Source: Apteryx mantelli (taxonomy: Eukaryota > Chordata > Aves > Apterygiformes > Apterygidae). From it: a DNA stretch of 64,000 nt. This document shows, in pieces, positions 11,361-23,400 of the stretch; position 1 is the first letter of the stretch; each line of letters begins with the position of its first letter. The stretch lies in the NCBI RefSeq assembly GCF_036417845.1, contig NC_089982.1, positions 44,169,684 through 44,233,683 of the forward strand. Reading direction: 5' to 3'. A model generated the notes under the pieces. The model saw nothing but the letters and a program-made list of their open reading frames with translations, searched no databases and had not been told where the DNA came from. The position numbers and the translations under genes are program-made.

Positions 11361-13836
11361 ATATTAAATATTGGAAGCAAAGTATTTCTTCTGTTCTGCC
11401 AGAAATCAACTTTCAATCAAAGTAATTTCAGAAGCAAGCATCCATAGGCTAGCAGGAACCCATATACGCCCTCTGACATTTTATAATGAGCCCTTTCCTT
11501 CCTCATTTTCATGTTATCAGCCTTTACAAAGTCCTGAGTCCCTCACAAAACCTTCTTTTAACCAAGTAGTCACAACCAGTGCCCTAAGCACAGCCTCTGC
11601 CATTCCTTCTTCTGTGAAACACCCAAAACTGGAAACTCACTCTCACACTGGTACAAGTGACCAGGAAAGTGAAGAGCATAAAACTGGCTACACAGGAAAC
11701 CATCTGCTTCACTGCTTGCTAAAACATCATAACATCAACTGTTCAACCTGCAGAAGAAAGATAAGGAGAGTTCCTGGTTAACCAGGAACCTATCTAATTA
11801 TGCCTGCAAGAAAGAGGTGATAACTTTTATGGGCTTTTGGAGCAGCTGACCCTGTGATTAAAGACTCTTGGACGTGGAAGTTGTAACTTTCAATTCCTAA
11901 GAGAGACTCGTAAGATTACTTTCAATTTATTATTTAGAAGGTATAGTCCAAAATAATCTTATTATAATGGAGATAAGAATGTGCTATAATGGCTTGTTTA
12001 CATAGAAATTGTATATCCACCAATTACAAAACTGTGCAATACAGTCTCATACAGTGAATACAGTTATTTTGACATGAAAGTTTTTACTAATTTTAACTAA
12101 TTCCTCAATTAAATTGTAGTAGTATGTGTGTATATATTTTTTCCAATGATATATTATATGTAATTATTACCCTAATTCTGTATAAAAGATATCTAATTCT
12201 TTCTCTGAAACTGTTCATATCAGCACAAACTTTCTAATTCTCCAGACTGTTTGGATTACTTTAGGATGGGGGGAAGGGGTGGGGCACAGCAAATGGAATA
12301 AAGGAGCTTGGTTTTGGTTTGTTTACAGAACCAGCCTCCCTCTCTCTTTTTATATCAGTAAAGTCTAGATGTCTAGATTGATTGGCTCTGATGGATCTTT
12401 CTTTTTCGCACACCAGACCTGCCTCTATATGTAACTGTGTAACCTCTGCAATGAGACAATGCTACTGCAAAAAATTGTTCAGTAACAGATCTATTACCTA
12501 ATTTCTGCTGGTTACAGCCAAATTTTACTCTTCTTGCACAAATTTCAAAGCAAATAATATATCTGATTACTTATATTGTATTTTAGAATTTCAGACCCTT
12601 TTGTGAAAGCATCATAAAAACTCCAGTCTTTCGAGTACAGGTTCTCTAGAGCCTGTCAAGTTTTGACAACAAAGACAGCAACTGTCTTCAGAACAGTTTC
12701 AAATTGTTGTTTCTAGTATTACACCTGGGTGAATGAATCATTGTTTCTGTGGCCCTCTCACAGCTCTGTCTCACTGACGGCTTTCACCTCTCATACACAT
12801 ACTTGCATCACACTCTTCATTAAAAGGTGGTTGTCTTAGCTCTTCAGGCCTGCTTCCTTCCAGGTCCACGTTCTTCCTCTAACCGATTGAATATTTTATA
12901 CTAGGAGTAACATATCTGTTATGTTTCTCCTTTTAAACAAAGTTCATTAGCTCATTAATTAGTTTGCTCCCTTTTCTAGGCTAATACCACCAGCTTCAAA
13001 AAGGACTGGAAAATTACTGTGTAAAATATGAAACGCAAATAACATCTCATTCAACAACTATGAAATAAAAGAATTTAGAATTAAATGTCCCTTCTTTGGT
13101 AGGGAATATCCAATATGAAGGTGCACATTTGATGCTGTAGAATTTAAAGCATATAAAAAACACCTACAGGCAACTGCATACTTTACCTCTTTATCTTGAT
13201 TCTAACCAGCTTATCAAATGGGTCAGGAAGGGAGGCGTGTATACCTTATCAGGCATTTTTCATGTTTGGTGGTGAGTAGAACATACCACGTTATGACTGA
13301 AATATATTTTTACCCAGCTTTTCATCATTGCTTTCTAAATGTACACAGAATTTGTCTTGGCAATTTATTAGGATTTTTTTCAGGAATTTTCACTGTTTAG
13401 GAATAGGAAAAAGCTAGATTTTTGGATCCTGCCTAAACGAAGAACACATTTAACAGCTTGTGTTACTTAAAAACCTTGGACCTCCTTTCCTCCAGTCCAT
13501 CAATGCCACAGTATCCAGACTGTACCTCCACAATGTTTAGTTGTTGACTCTAAAGCTGTAAATGCCTGAAGAGGGGTGTACTTATTATACATATAAAATC
13601 AATGCCCCGTCAAAATTCTAACGCTTGCTTTTGACAAATACAGTGGATCCAGTTCAGGGGCCCAAACTCCCTACACTGACTCCAAAAAGAACAAATACAA
13701 GGATTCTTAATGCCATCAGACACAAGCCTTCATTGCCTCTGAAAGGGTGCTGCCTTCCCCCCCTCTGGAGGCCTCCTTTATGTTACTCCTAAAAGCACCT
13801 ATTTTTTTTAAATAATATGCTTGCTATATGACTTAC

Positions 13837-13958
13837 CTCTAAAACCAAATGATTCAATTCATTTTTAATGGAATAATAAGTTTCTGTTTGAAGGACATGG
13901 GCACTTTGAACATACAGCTGATGTATTTGCAAATCAGAAGTATGTAGAACAGTTCACC
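13837..13958 (-). other. Candidate minus-strand exon (splice signals only)
   Basis: On the minus strand, a pyrimidine-rich acceptor (TTTTCCCTTCCAG) lies immediately before 13,958. A consensus donor (AGAG|GTAAGT) lies at 13,837/13,836. Together they would bound a 122-nt exon. No frame is open throughout, so it would be non-coding or untranslated. Such signals arise by chance in AT-rich DNA. It is listed because another well-formed minus-strand exon sits next to the CpG island. Confidence 0.2.
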
Positions 13959-16390
13959 CTGGAAGGGAAAACATACTGTATTAGTTTTAAGCCATGAAAT
14001 GAGTGCTACAGAGCAATACACCACTCCCAAGTTGTAAACAAAAGTTGTCATATTTTCAACTGATGTTATCTGGTGCTTAGTTTGAACACTTTTCTTTTCT
14101 TTCAGAAAGAGAGAAAGGAAAAATTCTGTTAAATTTTGACATGATACAGCCTACCACAAAACAAAAAGTAAGTTCCCATTGCTTGTCTATGTGATATCGA
14201 CCAGGTCTGGGATATTTCTGCTACCACCTTTTTCAGCACCTGTCTGTTGGCCAATCAGAAAAAAGCAAAAGGCCTGAAGTCCCTCCAACTCCATGGAAAC
14301 TCTTTCCAAAAATACTCCTGAGCTAAGTGTCTCCCTAATAGAAGCTAGTGACTGACAAATCTCTCAGCAGTTCATTCTAACTAGCCAGCTGTGTTCTACT
14401 TTTTGTTTTTTTAATTTTGTCCTACTGTACTGGGGTTGGACAGCTGATTACTTCCGCTGTTAACGTTTCTCCTTCAGTGTTCATTCTTCAGAAGTATGCA
14501 TGTCACATTCTTGCATATTTGTCTTTGTTTAGCACTATGACTTCTGGCATCAATACACAGCTGTCTACCCTTATCTCGCATCAGCTATGTTTTTAGGTGG
14601 CAGGCAGAGCCTTCCTACAGAGCACAGGAATTCATTTGGCATAATCCAAAGACATAGCATGCAATAGCTTTTAAAAAGGTAAAATAATGTAAAGCAATAT
14701 TATCATAAAAGGAAAAGGAGAACTAAATATTTATTTTTCTAGAGATCAGCAGTTTGTTGAAACAGTTTGTTGAAAAAGGCACATTCACTTTTCAAAGTTA
14801 ATCCCTTTGTAAAAACAGAGGCTTTAGTCTGCTATTGAACTTTAGTGCTGTCTGTGCCTGCTCAGATCAAACACATTTCACATGTTAAAAAGGAATCTGA
14901 GTACATGACTGGCTGTGAATACAAACATGTAAAATATGCACTATAAGCTTGCAGCTAAAATTAATCTAACGGAGATCATTTTCCAGATGGAAACTCTAAC
15001 TGAACTACATTGACAAATGCTTAGTATATACCATAGAAAAAGATACCACGTGATGCCACTTGGTTTTCTCACAGCCCTGCCATGAGTTTTATGGCAGGCG
15101 TAAGTGCTAAAAGTTTTTATAAAAATTATCAGACTTGTTTGAAAGATATTTTTCACAGAGGTATACAGATAACAGCTAAGAGACTTGGGACTGAAGCACA
15201 TACTTAAATTTAAGCAAAAGTTTAATACTACACTGGGGATTAAGGGGATGGGTAACACTGTTCAGATATGCTACAGGGAGTGAGAACAACCATAATTAGT
15301 TTACAATTAATATATAAATACGACCAATGTTTACAGAATATAGAACAAAATCAACTTAGAGAAGAGTAACAGTTGAAGTGGTTAAGTGAAATGAAACAAG
15401 ACAAAATTACAGCTACGGTCTTGAATGTTGAATCCTTCAGAAGAAAACTCTTAATTTTAAGAAAAGGAACTAGATTAGTGCTAATTCTGTTTTGCACAGT
15501 CTAAGCATTTAAATATCTACCTAACGCTTATGGTTTGTTTTGTTTCTTTTACAGTGTAGAAAGTGTGAGTCTGTTTAAGTTAGGGTGTTACTTTTACAAC
15601 ACCGATTTTCCACTATAGTACTTTGAATGAGTCATAATTTATTTCACTTTTTTCCTTAGAATATTGTGTAGGACTACACTGAGCTAACGCATTAAAAAAG
15701 CAGCTTAAATTTCTTATGTTTTTTATTTCTTATAGACTATTTTAGCAACTGTAGTAATTTTCAAATTGATTTTTGTAGTTTTTGTGCAAAAGACTTCTAT
15801 TTTCTTTCTACAAACATCTCAGTTATACTGCTGTGTGCTCAAATTTCATTCTCAAGACATTGCATCACCCCGATCTTCGTTCCCTTTCACTCACTTCCCA
15901 TATATTTCTTTATTCAATATGAAAAGGATTTCTTGGTTTTTGTGCTTAAACAACATCTGCCATTTTCCCATAGCAAATACAGGCAACTATGTTTTTCACA
16001 GCTGTATATACTAAATTCCACAGTTTGTTGGCACCTCATTTCCTGTACTTTAATACCATTCTACAATATGCCTTGAATGTTTTAATGGCATTAGGTATTG
16101 CAGAGGTCTTCTCTAGGCCTGCTGCATGGAAGTGAGCCTAGTTGGTATGGATTTTTAAAGACTTCTATTGCAAAAATATCGGTACCTTTAAACCAGATCA
16201 TCTCTGCATATTCTCTGTTCTGAGGAAAATTCTCAATCGGAAAGGCGTGAATATTGCAGGACCTGACAACATAGGTGCTAGACCCTGGGCAAGAAGTTTG
16301 ATACCACACTCCACAGCAAGACTTCCCAAGCACCTATGAAACGGCATCAGAGGTGGTTTGACACTGCAGACAAGATCTTCCAGAGTGGGG

Positions 16391-16411
16391 AAGGAAGGAA
16401 GGAAGGAGGGA
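16391..16411 (+). repeat. Short GGAA-rich tract
   Basis: Consecutive AAGG/GGAA units followed by GGAGGG. It is a short purine microsatellite about 0.5 kb upstream of the CpG island. GGAA repeats can bind ETS factors, but this one is short. Confidence 0.7.
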
Positions 16412-16767
16412 GACGGCTTAGATTCACAGGAACAGGAAAAATCCTGGCCATCAGGGAAAGAGGATAACTTCAATTAAAATGGTTCTTTTAACTTTTTAGG
16501 CATTGCATTTTCATTATTAAACACTGTATTCAGCAATTACTAGAAGTAAAACATGCCCGTCTATCAACTCTCATCCCCTCACACTCCCTCTCGTACCCCC
16601 TCATGAGCTGACAGATGCACAAAGACGTGGTAATTATTTAATATTATTTTAAATGTTTTGAGTAAGTCGAATTCATTAAAATTGTAGTATCAAAGTGGGG
16701 TAAAGAAAATTCTAGAGAGGCTAGGCTCTACTGAGGCAAACACAATCTGATGTGCGAAACTTCTTAC

Positions 16768-16860
16768 CTCACACATGCTTTTGCTGAAAAGTACTGGGAA
16801 ATCCCTACACAGGAAGCCTACTTGGTGTTTCAGATGTTCCTTGGCCATTTTGTAGCCGTG
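16768..16860 (-). other. Candidate exon of a divergent minus-strand transcript
   Basis: Read on the minus strand, a strong acceptor (long T-run then CCTAG) precedes 16,860. A strong donor (GTGAG|GTAAGA) follows 16,768. The 93-nt interval contains an ATG in good context (AAAATGGCC) at 16,848-16,846. From it, exactly 27 codons are open to the donor, beginning MAKEHLKHQVGFLCRD and ending in phase 0. I do not recognise the peptide. Its position at the edge of the CpG island fits the first or second exon of a divergent gene or lncRNA sharing the promoter. It could still be chance; no matching downstream coding exon was found. Confidence 0.3.
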
Positions 16861-17009
16861 CTAGGAAAAAAAAAAAGGTTTTGAGGCGAGGAAGGAGGGA
16901 AGGGCACAGCGGCCCCAGGAAGCTCTCGGCCGCGGGCGGGGGAAGCCGGGCCGGCCGTTGGCCCCGAGGCGCCCGAGCTCAGGGGCGGTTAGGCCCTTCC
17001 GCGCGCGCG

Positions 17010-17039
17010 GCTCAACGGCCGCCCGCAAGGCCGTTGAGC
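17010..17039. promoter_or_regulatory. 11-bp inverted repeat (MYB-like half-sites) in CpG island
   Basis: Perfect arms GCTCAACGGCC (17,010-17,020) and GGCCGTTGAGC (17,029-17,039) flank an 8-nt spacer. Each arm contains CAACGG/CCGTTG, which matches the MYB consensus YAACKG. It could be a head-to-head pair of factor sites, or a GC-rich hairpin if transcribed as 5' leader. Confidence 0.6.
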
Positions 17040-17091
17040 GGCTGCGGCGGGGGCTCCACACGCCACGACGCCCTCCCGGCCGCCGCGGCCA

Positions 17092-17111
17092 GGCGGGGCG
17101 GGGCGGGGCGG
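17092..17111 (+). promoter_or_regulatory. Tandem GC boxes (SP/KLF sites)
   Basis: Three overlapping GGGGCGG units in a 20-bp run of GGCGG/GGGGC repeats. These are classic SP1/KLF sites of TATA-less promoters. The run of GGGG tracts could also form a G-quadruplex on the + strand. Confidence 0.75.
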
Positions 17112-17299
17112 CCCTCTCCGTCCCCGTCCCCCGCAGGGGCTGCCCGAGGGGCCGGTGTGCGTCCCCCCCTCCTCGTCAGAGGCAGCCGCGCCGCCCCTGA
17201 GCCGGCAGCGGGCGCCCTCCTCGCGGGGCCCTCACAGGGAGAGGGGCGGCCGCCACACCCCTCCTCACCCTCCTCCATCAGCGTTGGGCCACTGAGCCC

Positions 17300-17433
17300 G
17301 TGACTGGCAGGGCTTAAGCAGGCCAAAGGCAGACCCAGGAACATTGTGGTGAACCTCGAGGCAGTCTGATGAACGGTGGGGGCCTGGCGCCGCCTGCCCG
17401 CGCCTCCCAGCCCGGGGGACGGCCAGCTCTCAG
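17300..17433 (+). other. PALLD: Putative non-coding first exon of PALLD (5' end undefined)
   Basis: A consensus donor (CTCAG|GTAACT) at 17,433/17,434 lies at the downstream end of the CpG island. The first coding exon begins with an acceptor at 24,653, one base before its ATG, so at least one upstream non-coding exon is required. This donor is the best-placed match. The 5' boundary shown is nominal because no start site can be read from sequence. Confidence 0.35.
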
Positions 17434-20400
17434 GTAACTGCGGCGGAGACACCTTCAGCCCCAGCACAAGGAGCTCCCTGGGGTCTGTTGGCAAGCAGCG
17501 GAGAGCTTTGCTCCCTGTTTGTGCACCGTGAGGCCACGCTCTGCCTGATAGCCCCAGATGCAAAAGCATGTTAGTCGCTCCACACAGGGGCTCAAATTCC
17601 TTGCCAAATTCCCTTGAGTTTTTAGGGGATGTTGAAGACGCTCTCCAGGGTGTGACAATTTGTCCATCAGTTCAGTTTTTAACTGTCTAGTGTCAGATTA
17701 AAAAATAAGGCATCTTGAGATAGAGTAGTTCTGTGAGTGCTCTAGTAGCCTAGAGATAAGGGAAGCTGAATTACAGGTTTCTCAATGTGGTGTACATTGC
17801 CTCAGCAAAAGTTTCGAATACAGTAGATCTTAGATGGAGAAGCTTCAGCCTTCCCCAGTTTAAGAAACAGTGTTAGTTCTTTGCGAGTTACTAGCTTTCC
17901 ATTTTATGGTTGACTTTCCTAGTCACAGCTGTGCTAATTCTGGAATGCTTTGGTATTTTTAAGTTTATTGAATTGTTACTACCTGCAGCCTCTCAGCCAC
18001 TTTGTTGATAACACATCCTGCAAAAGATGGCTGTGAGTTATTATTACTATTTTTTTTTAAACAGGTTTCATGTTATTTTAACAACTGTTGTATTTCTTCT
18101 GGACTAACTACCAATACCACTGCTAACAGAAGTGAAGTTGTATGAGCGTGCCAGTTCCACTCGTGCAGGGTCTCCAGAAACTCCAGAAAAATGTTGTTTG
18201 AGTACCATTGACACTATTTGGCTATTTCACTATTTTTGACACCTTCATATACATACAACACTGTCCTTGTAGGTATTTGCAATACCCTCTTCTAACCGAG
18301 CTATAGAAAATACAGATTAGTTCTAGCCATGTAACAAATTTACAAATATCCTTACAGGCAAAATTGAACGTGTTTGTATTACTGTGCATGCTGAGGGAGA
18401 TGGCATCAATCTACAGCAAGGCACAACCCATTGCACTTAAGCACAGGTGACCAGAATTTTTTTGAACTATCAGATATGGTGTGATTCAAATAGAAGTAGA
18501 AGGAAAAATAGTATCTATAACTTGAAATCACTAGAAGATTCTGTGGGCAGTGAAGGGGGTTTTATCTGCCTCTCCTCCTTAAAGTAGGAGCAGCCCTTGA
18601 AGCAAAGTTATTTGAAGTCTACACACTTAGCTTAGTTCTTGGAAAGGGGATTGCCTGTCTACTTGTATTTGATCTTGTAGCTATTTACAGTAAGATACAA
18701 AATAATCTTGGGACCATAATAGAGGTTTCCTGCTCTCCCAGTTAAGTGCATAAATACTAGGGTATAGAGTTGTCCTTATTATTAGATTTACTTTATAGTC
18801 CAGTTAACGCTGAAAATCTTTTGCATAGTGTAACGTCTTCATCAGATGGAAAGGAAAGCTTGTACACCCAGAATAGCTTTATAGTTTGTGACATGAGGTT
18901 TTGAATGACTTCAGGCTGACTAGTATTAGAAACTATTAATATAGTTTCAGCTATGCCCCACCAAATCTAGCAATAGTGAAAAGTATATGTCTCTAGAGTT
19001 CTTTCCGTCACTTGAATTTCCGCAATACTGCAATAGGAATGGAGCAAGCCTATCGTGTAATATTCTTTCTCCTATTTGCATTATATATTATTAATTTTTA
19101 CATTTTACATGTAAATGTAAAATTATTACATCATTGCATATTATTGCACATGTTTATCTTTCAAAATGTGTCATTGTTCCAAAATATTAGTCTACTGGCA
19201 TTTGCTGGTAGTGCTTTACTACTGTCTACCACTTTAGAAGGGAGCATGCACATTACATTTGCAATAAAACTGAAAGGTCTTGATCAGAAATTGTCTCTCA
19301 AAGATTTGGCATAGACCAAAGAATATAAGCATTCCCTAAATCTTCGTAAAAAGATGTTGTAGAAATCTGATTAATGGCTTAATACAGCTACATAAAACCT
19401 TACCCTAATAAGTTTGTGAGATGTGACCAATATTTCATTAACTCTTAAAGCCACTAGGAATAGAATGAACCCAGATCTTCCACTTTTTGGGCAAGTGTTT
19501 CTGTCACTATGCTGTACAAAAAGTAATAGGTATACCTGATATACACAAAATCAACAGTGCAACTGTATTCATAAAAGCTCTGTTCCTTTAAAAATTATCT
19601 CCAAGTGTCTCCAGGCAGCTATATTTTCTTCCCAGAAATGACAATTTAAACATGTAATTCCAAGAACTAGGAATTCATTCACCCCCCTCCCTGTAGAAAA
19701 TCCTGAAGATAGCCCAAGGCAGTTCGTTGCTGTTTATATGCTGGCTATTTTTGGCTCTCAGTCCAAGGTGCCTAGCTCTCATGCATTTAGTGGAGAGGCT
19801 GGGTGCCTGACGCAGGGTCTGGATACCATTTGGAGGGGTGACTGCTTAAAAATTACGCGTATAGTAGTTAATTGGTAGATGACCGACTCCTTTATTGTGT
19901 AGTTTTTAACCTGGAATTTTTAGAATGAGGATTCTGTTCTTATCTGACATGCTGAATAAAGTCCTGTAATAAAGTCCTTTCTATTAATTTCATAATAACA
20001 AGGTAAGAATCCCAAGGCATAAGAATGGGGTCAGTGTGCATTGTGAAGTAAGATAATATTATCTGTAATCCAACAGTGAATCTGTTGAAACTCTGATTAG
20101 GGGACAGTAATTGCCTATATGAAGATGGAAAGAACCACTGTATTGTATTAACCACTGAAATAAAATGTGTGATACCAACACTTGGAATCCCACGAAGGTG
20201 AGCTCGGCCCAATAGGGAACCACGGGCCACTTGTGCACTTTTATCACAACAGCGGGTCCACTGCGCTTCTGTTGTTGCCAAGAAACAAACTTTAGTCATA
20301 AATTCTGGGCAATATCTAGAATACCTTGAGCTAAGAAGTGTGAGCCCACAGAAAGAATTTAAATAAGAAAGCAGACATAATGGACTCTGGCAGAAGGAAC

Positions 20401-23400
20401 AGAAATCTGTAGTTTCCTCTTGGAGGTACAGCTTCTCCTATTTACTCTAGAGAATTTGACTTCTCCAAATAGGCTGCTATCCAGCAGAAACAATCCTACC
20501 CACACATTGCTTGTATTTCTGGAAATTATGTGATGAAGTCTGGAGATTAAACCAGCAGTCTTCATACTTACTTTTTCCTTTCAGTGAGTATCAAAGGAAA
20601 TGATGTACCTAAAAAGACACAGGTGTGCTTTCTGACAGAAATTTTCTCTTTCCTGAGGCAAAACTCTCACAGGAGTCCTTGGTGAGGTGAAAGTACTTCC
20701 TTAGCAAGGAGAGTAGGCGAAAGTTGACTGCAGTTACTCATGGGCATAGAAACCAGAAGTGCATTTTCTGGGTTCTTTATAAGGCATACATGTTTTTCAG
20801 GTTTTTTTTTCTTGTGTGTGTAATTTCTGAGCATGCTTATTTTCTGATGATAGGATTACCTCATTCAAGATGTTAAAAATGAATGATTAAATTTATATAT
20901 ACAGTGTAGTATGATTACAGATATATAATTATCTTCCATTAAATTATGCACAAAATTGTATCCTTTATGCTAATAAATCTAAACAAGCTTTTTCTTTTCT
21001 TAGAAGATTTTAAGGTACACGTGAAAGCTATCAGTTTTGAACTACTTTTAGTAGAGAAAGCCAATTCTCTTATTTATTGTCATAAAAATAATTTTGTCAA
21101 AAAAATAGGTTAAGGCAAAATGCCATATAAAGAAGTTATTTTTTCCATAATTAAGTCACACACTGTGTTTTCTGTTCCTTGTGGATATAGGCACTTCAAT
21201 AATAAGTAAATTTCACATTTTAATATTCCAGAATAATATTCTAAAACAGTCTGAAATACTGTGCTAAATGCAATGAAAAGGAATCATTTAAATGATTAAG
21301 TTCTTTGAATTTCTGAGTCCCAAGTGCACAGAACTTCATGTCACTTCCAGGCCTAACGTTCCTTCTCCTGGAATTCCAGATAGTAGCAGTCGGTTGAAAC
21401 ATGAGTTCAGTTACCAAATATAGATGAGTGGGGTAAGAATTACATAGTCGCAGAGGACAGATGTAACTCACAGGCTACAGCCTTCTCGATGCTTACTGAG
21501 GACCAACCAGTCTTTAGTGAATAGCTGGAACAGCTTTAAGCTTTCTTAAACAAAGAAGGAAGGAGGCAGCTTAACCTGCCATTAATAATATTTGAAACTC
21601 TTCATGCTGGCCTATTCATTATAAGGTCTGTTTTATGTTTTCTGCTAAAGTTAATTTATTGTACTTGGAGGAATAATTGTGTAGGACTTCAAAATCCAGG
21701 AGAAAATGAGTACCTTTCTGTTTTAAAAATCTTATTAGATATATTTCTTCCTTCATTTTACTTCTTTGAACATGTTGGCTTTAGGTTGTTACTTTTTAGG
21801 CAATAATTTTTCTTTGCACAGCTTCCCCTAATTCAGGATGCTTATACTTTCTTGAAATGAATCCTTTGATTTTCTATTGTTTCCCATATTTTGTTATTTA
21901 TCTCTTGGATGCCTTAATTTGATGAATTATTCAAATGCCTTTTAAGAGGATTGTAACCATAATCATTTTGAATTCATAAACATTTTGAATTGACTATTTT
22001 CCATATTATTTATTAGAGCATCTGTATTATTTTGTGAATATTAAAATAATTTTTGATATTTTAATATGTTTACTTATAATTTTTTATATATAAAAACTGG
22101 ACCACATAAATAGTTTATACATAATAATATAATAATACCGGAGTAAAGCTAAACACTCTTATCTGCATGCAATATTGTATTTTATGTTTGTGCCTTTAAA
22201 TGATATAGTATATGGCTTTGCACATTACCTAGTGAGTAATGATGATGAGACCTGTTATAAATATGCTGTAGTCTAACGCGGAGAAGCCAGAAATAGCATT
22301 AGATATTTCTCATTATGTTCTTATATGCTACTTGATAGGGTTAGCGATATTTTACCTCTACTTTGCTGTGATTACAAGTTGCTCTAAAAGAATAGTGGTT
22401 TTATAAATTACAATGTGACTGAAAAAAAAAAGTCTTTATACTATAAGCTTCCATTCAGATATCTAAAGCTGGACATACAATCAATTTTTAGGCACCAGAC
22501 CTATCTCACTGAGAGCTAATCGGCACTAGAAATTGCCAATAACCAGGGCATGTTTAAACGCATTCACTTTATCTAAGTACCCAGCTATAGATTGATTCGC
22601 CTAATTGAAGACACTGAGCTTTGAAAATTACAACATGCTTTGCCATTATCTTTTTTTCTATCGAGCAACTAAACAGTGTAAAACTCAGTGTTAGGAAAAG
22701 TGCTCATTCCTAATATATTCATTTTAATCATCCTGTCATGATGGATGGTAATAGGTCAAATCGTCCTTCAACCCACAACCCACTGAAACAACAGAACGGC
22801 ACAGGGTAGAAATAGGAGAAGTTTATCTGAATATGGAATATATCACTTTGAGATGTGAGCAAGCTAGGAACCAACGTGAATCAGATTTGAATAAAGGTAT
22901 CAATTGAAGCACAGATATTTACAACAGGTTTATCTAAATAATAAACTAGCATCTTTGTTTTTTGAATACAAAGTTTTGAAAAATAACCAACATTCTGGAG
23001 ACAGAAACGCTTCAGGTTTAACCCTTCGTTCCCTGGCATTCATCCAGTTTATGCCCTAACAGCTGAGCCTCTAGACTAACTGTTTGCTTGGTTTCTCAGA
23101 TTCATTCTCTAAAGCTGCTCTGTGGTAGTCAGTTCTACTGTATATGCTTTTTTAGATTTTGTTGACAATAGATTGGCATGGTTGCTAGATTTGTTGCCCT
23201 GTAAACACGGAAAAAAGGAAGAAAGGTGTAATCACAGCAAAGCCTAAGCCTATCAATGTATTCTATAAAAATGTTTCATATTCTAGAGCATTTTGGTTTC
23301 CTTATACTTCTCTTTCTCTTATACTTCTCTGTGATGAGTTGTAATCTGTTGGCAAGGCACGCAAAGATATCAAGAAATGCATATGCTAGGCCAAGAATTC

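Larger units (their letters stand above)
11410..16760. other. AT-rich sequence upstream of the CpG island
   Basis: Mostly AT-rich unique-looking DNA. The + frame at 11,371-11,781 (136 codons) starts inside the CR1 flank and shows no domain. The - frame at 16,198-16,473 crosses a GGAA tract. A possible minus-strand exon at 13,837-13,958 is listed separately. No RNA gene or further transposon was recognised. Confidence 0.5.
16880..17460 (+). promoter_or_regulatory. PALLD: CpG island, likely PALLD promoter
   Basis: About 0.6 kb of very GC-rich, CpG-dense DNA, the only typical CpG island in the window. It contains CGCGCGCG, stacked GC boxes at 17,092-17,111, an inverted repeat at 17,010-17,039 and no TATA box, as expected for a dispersed-initiation vertebrate promoter. 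It lies 7.2 kb upstream of the first PALLD coding exon on the same strand and contains a good + strand splice donor at 17,434. It is therefore the natural candidate for the long-isoform PALLD promoter. A well-formed minus-strand exon next to it suggests it may fire in both directions. The long open frames here (16,881-17,303 on +, 17,012-17,569 on -) are GC artefacts. Confidence 0.75.

Noticed and set aside
11371..11781. 136-codon + frame next to the CR1
   Set aside because: It starts at the CR1 boundary, shows no domain or splice context, and has Ser/Thr/His-rich composition typical of random frames.
16881..17569. Long ORFs on both strands of the CpG island (140 and 185 codons)
   Set aside because: Stop codons are rare in GC-rich DNA. 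The translations are Pro/Arg/Gly/Ala-rich with no domain, and the region has clear promoter features.
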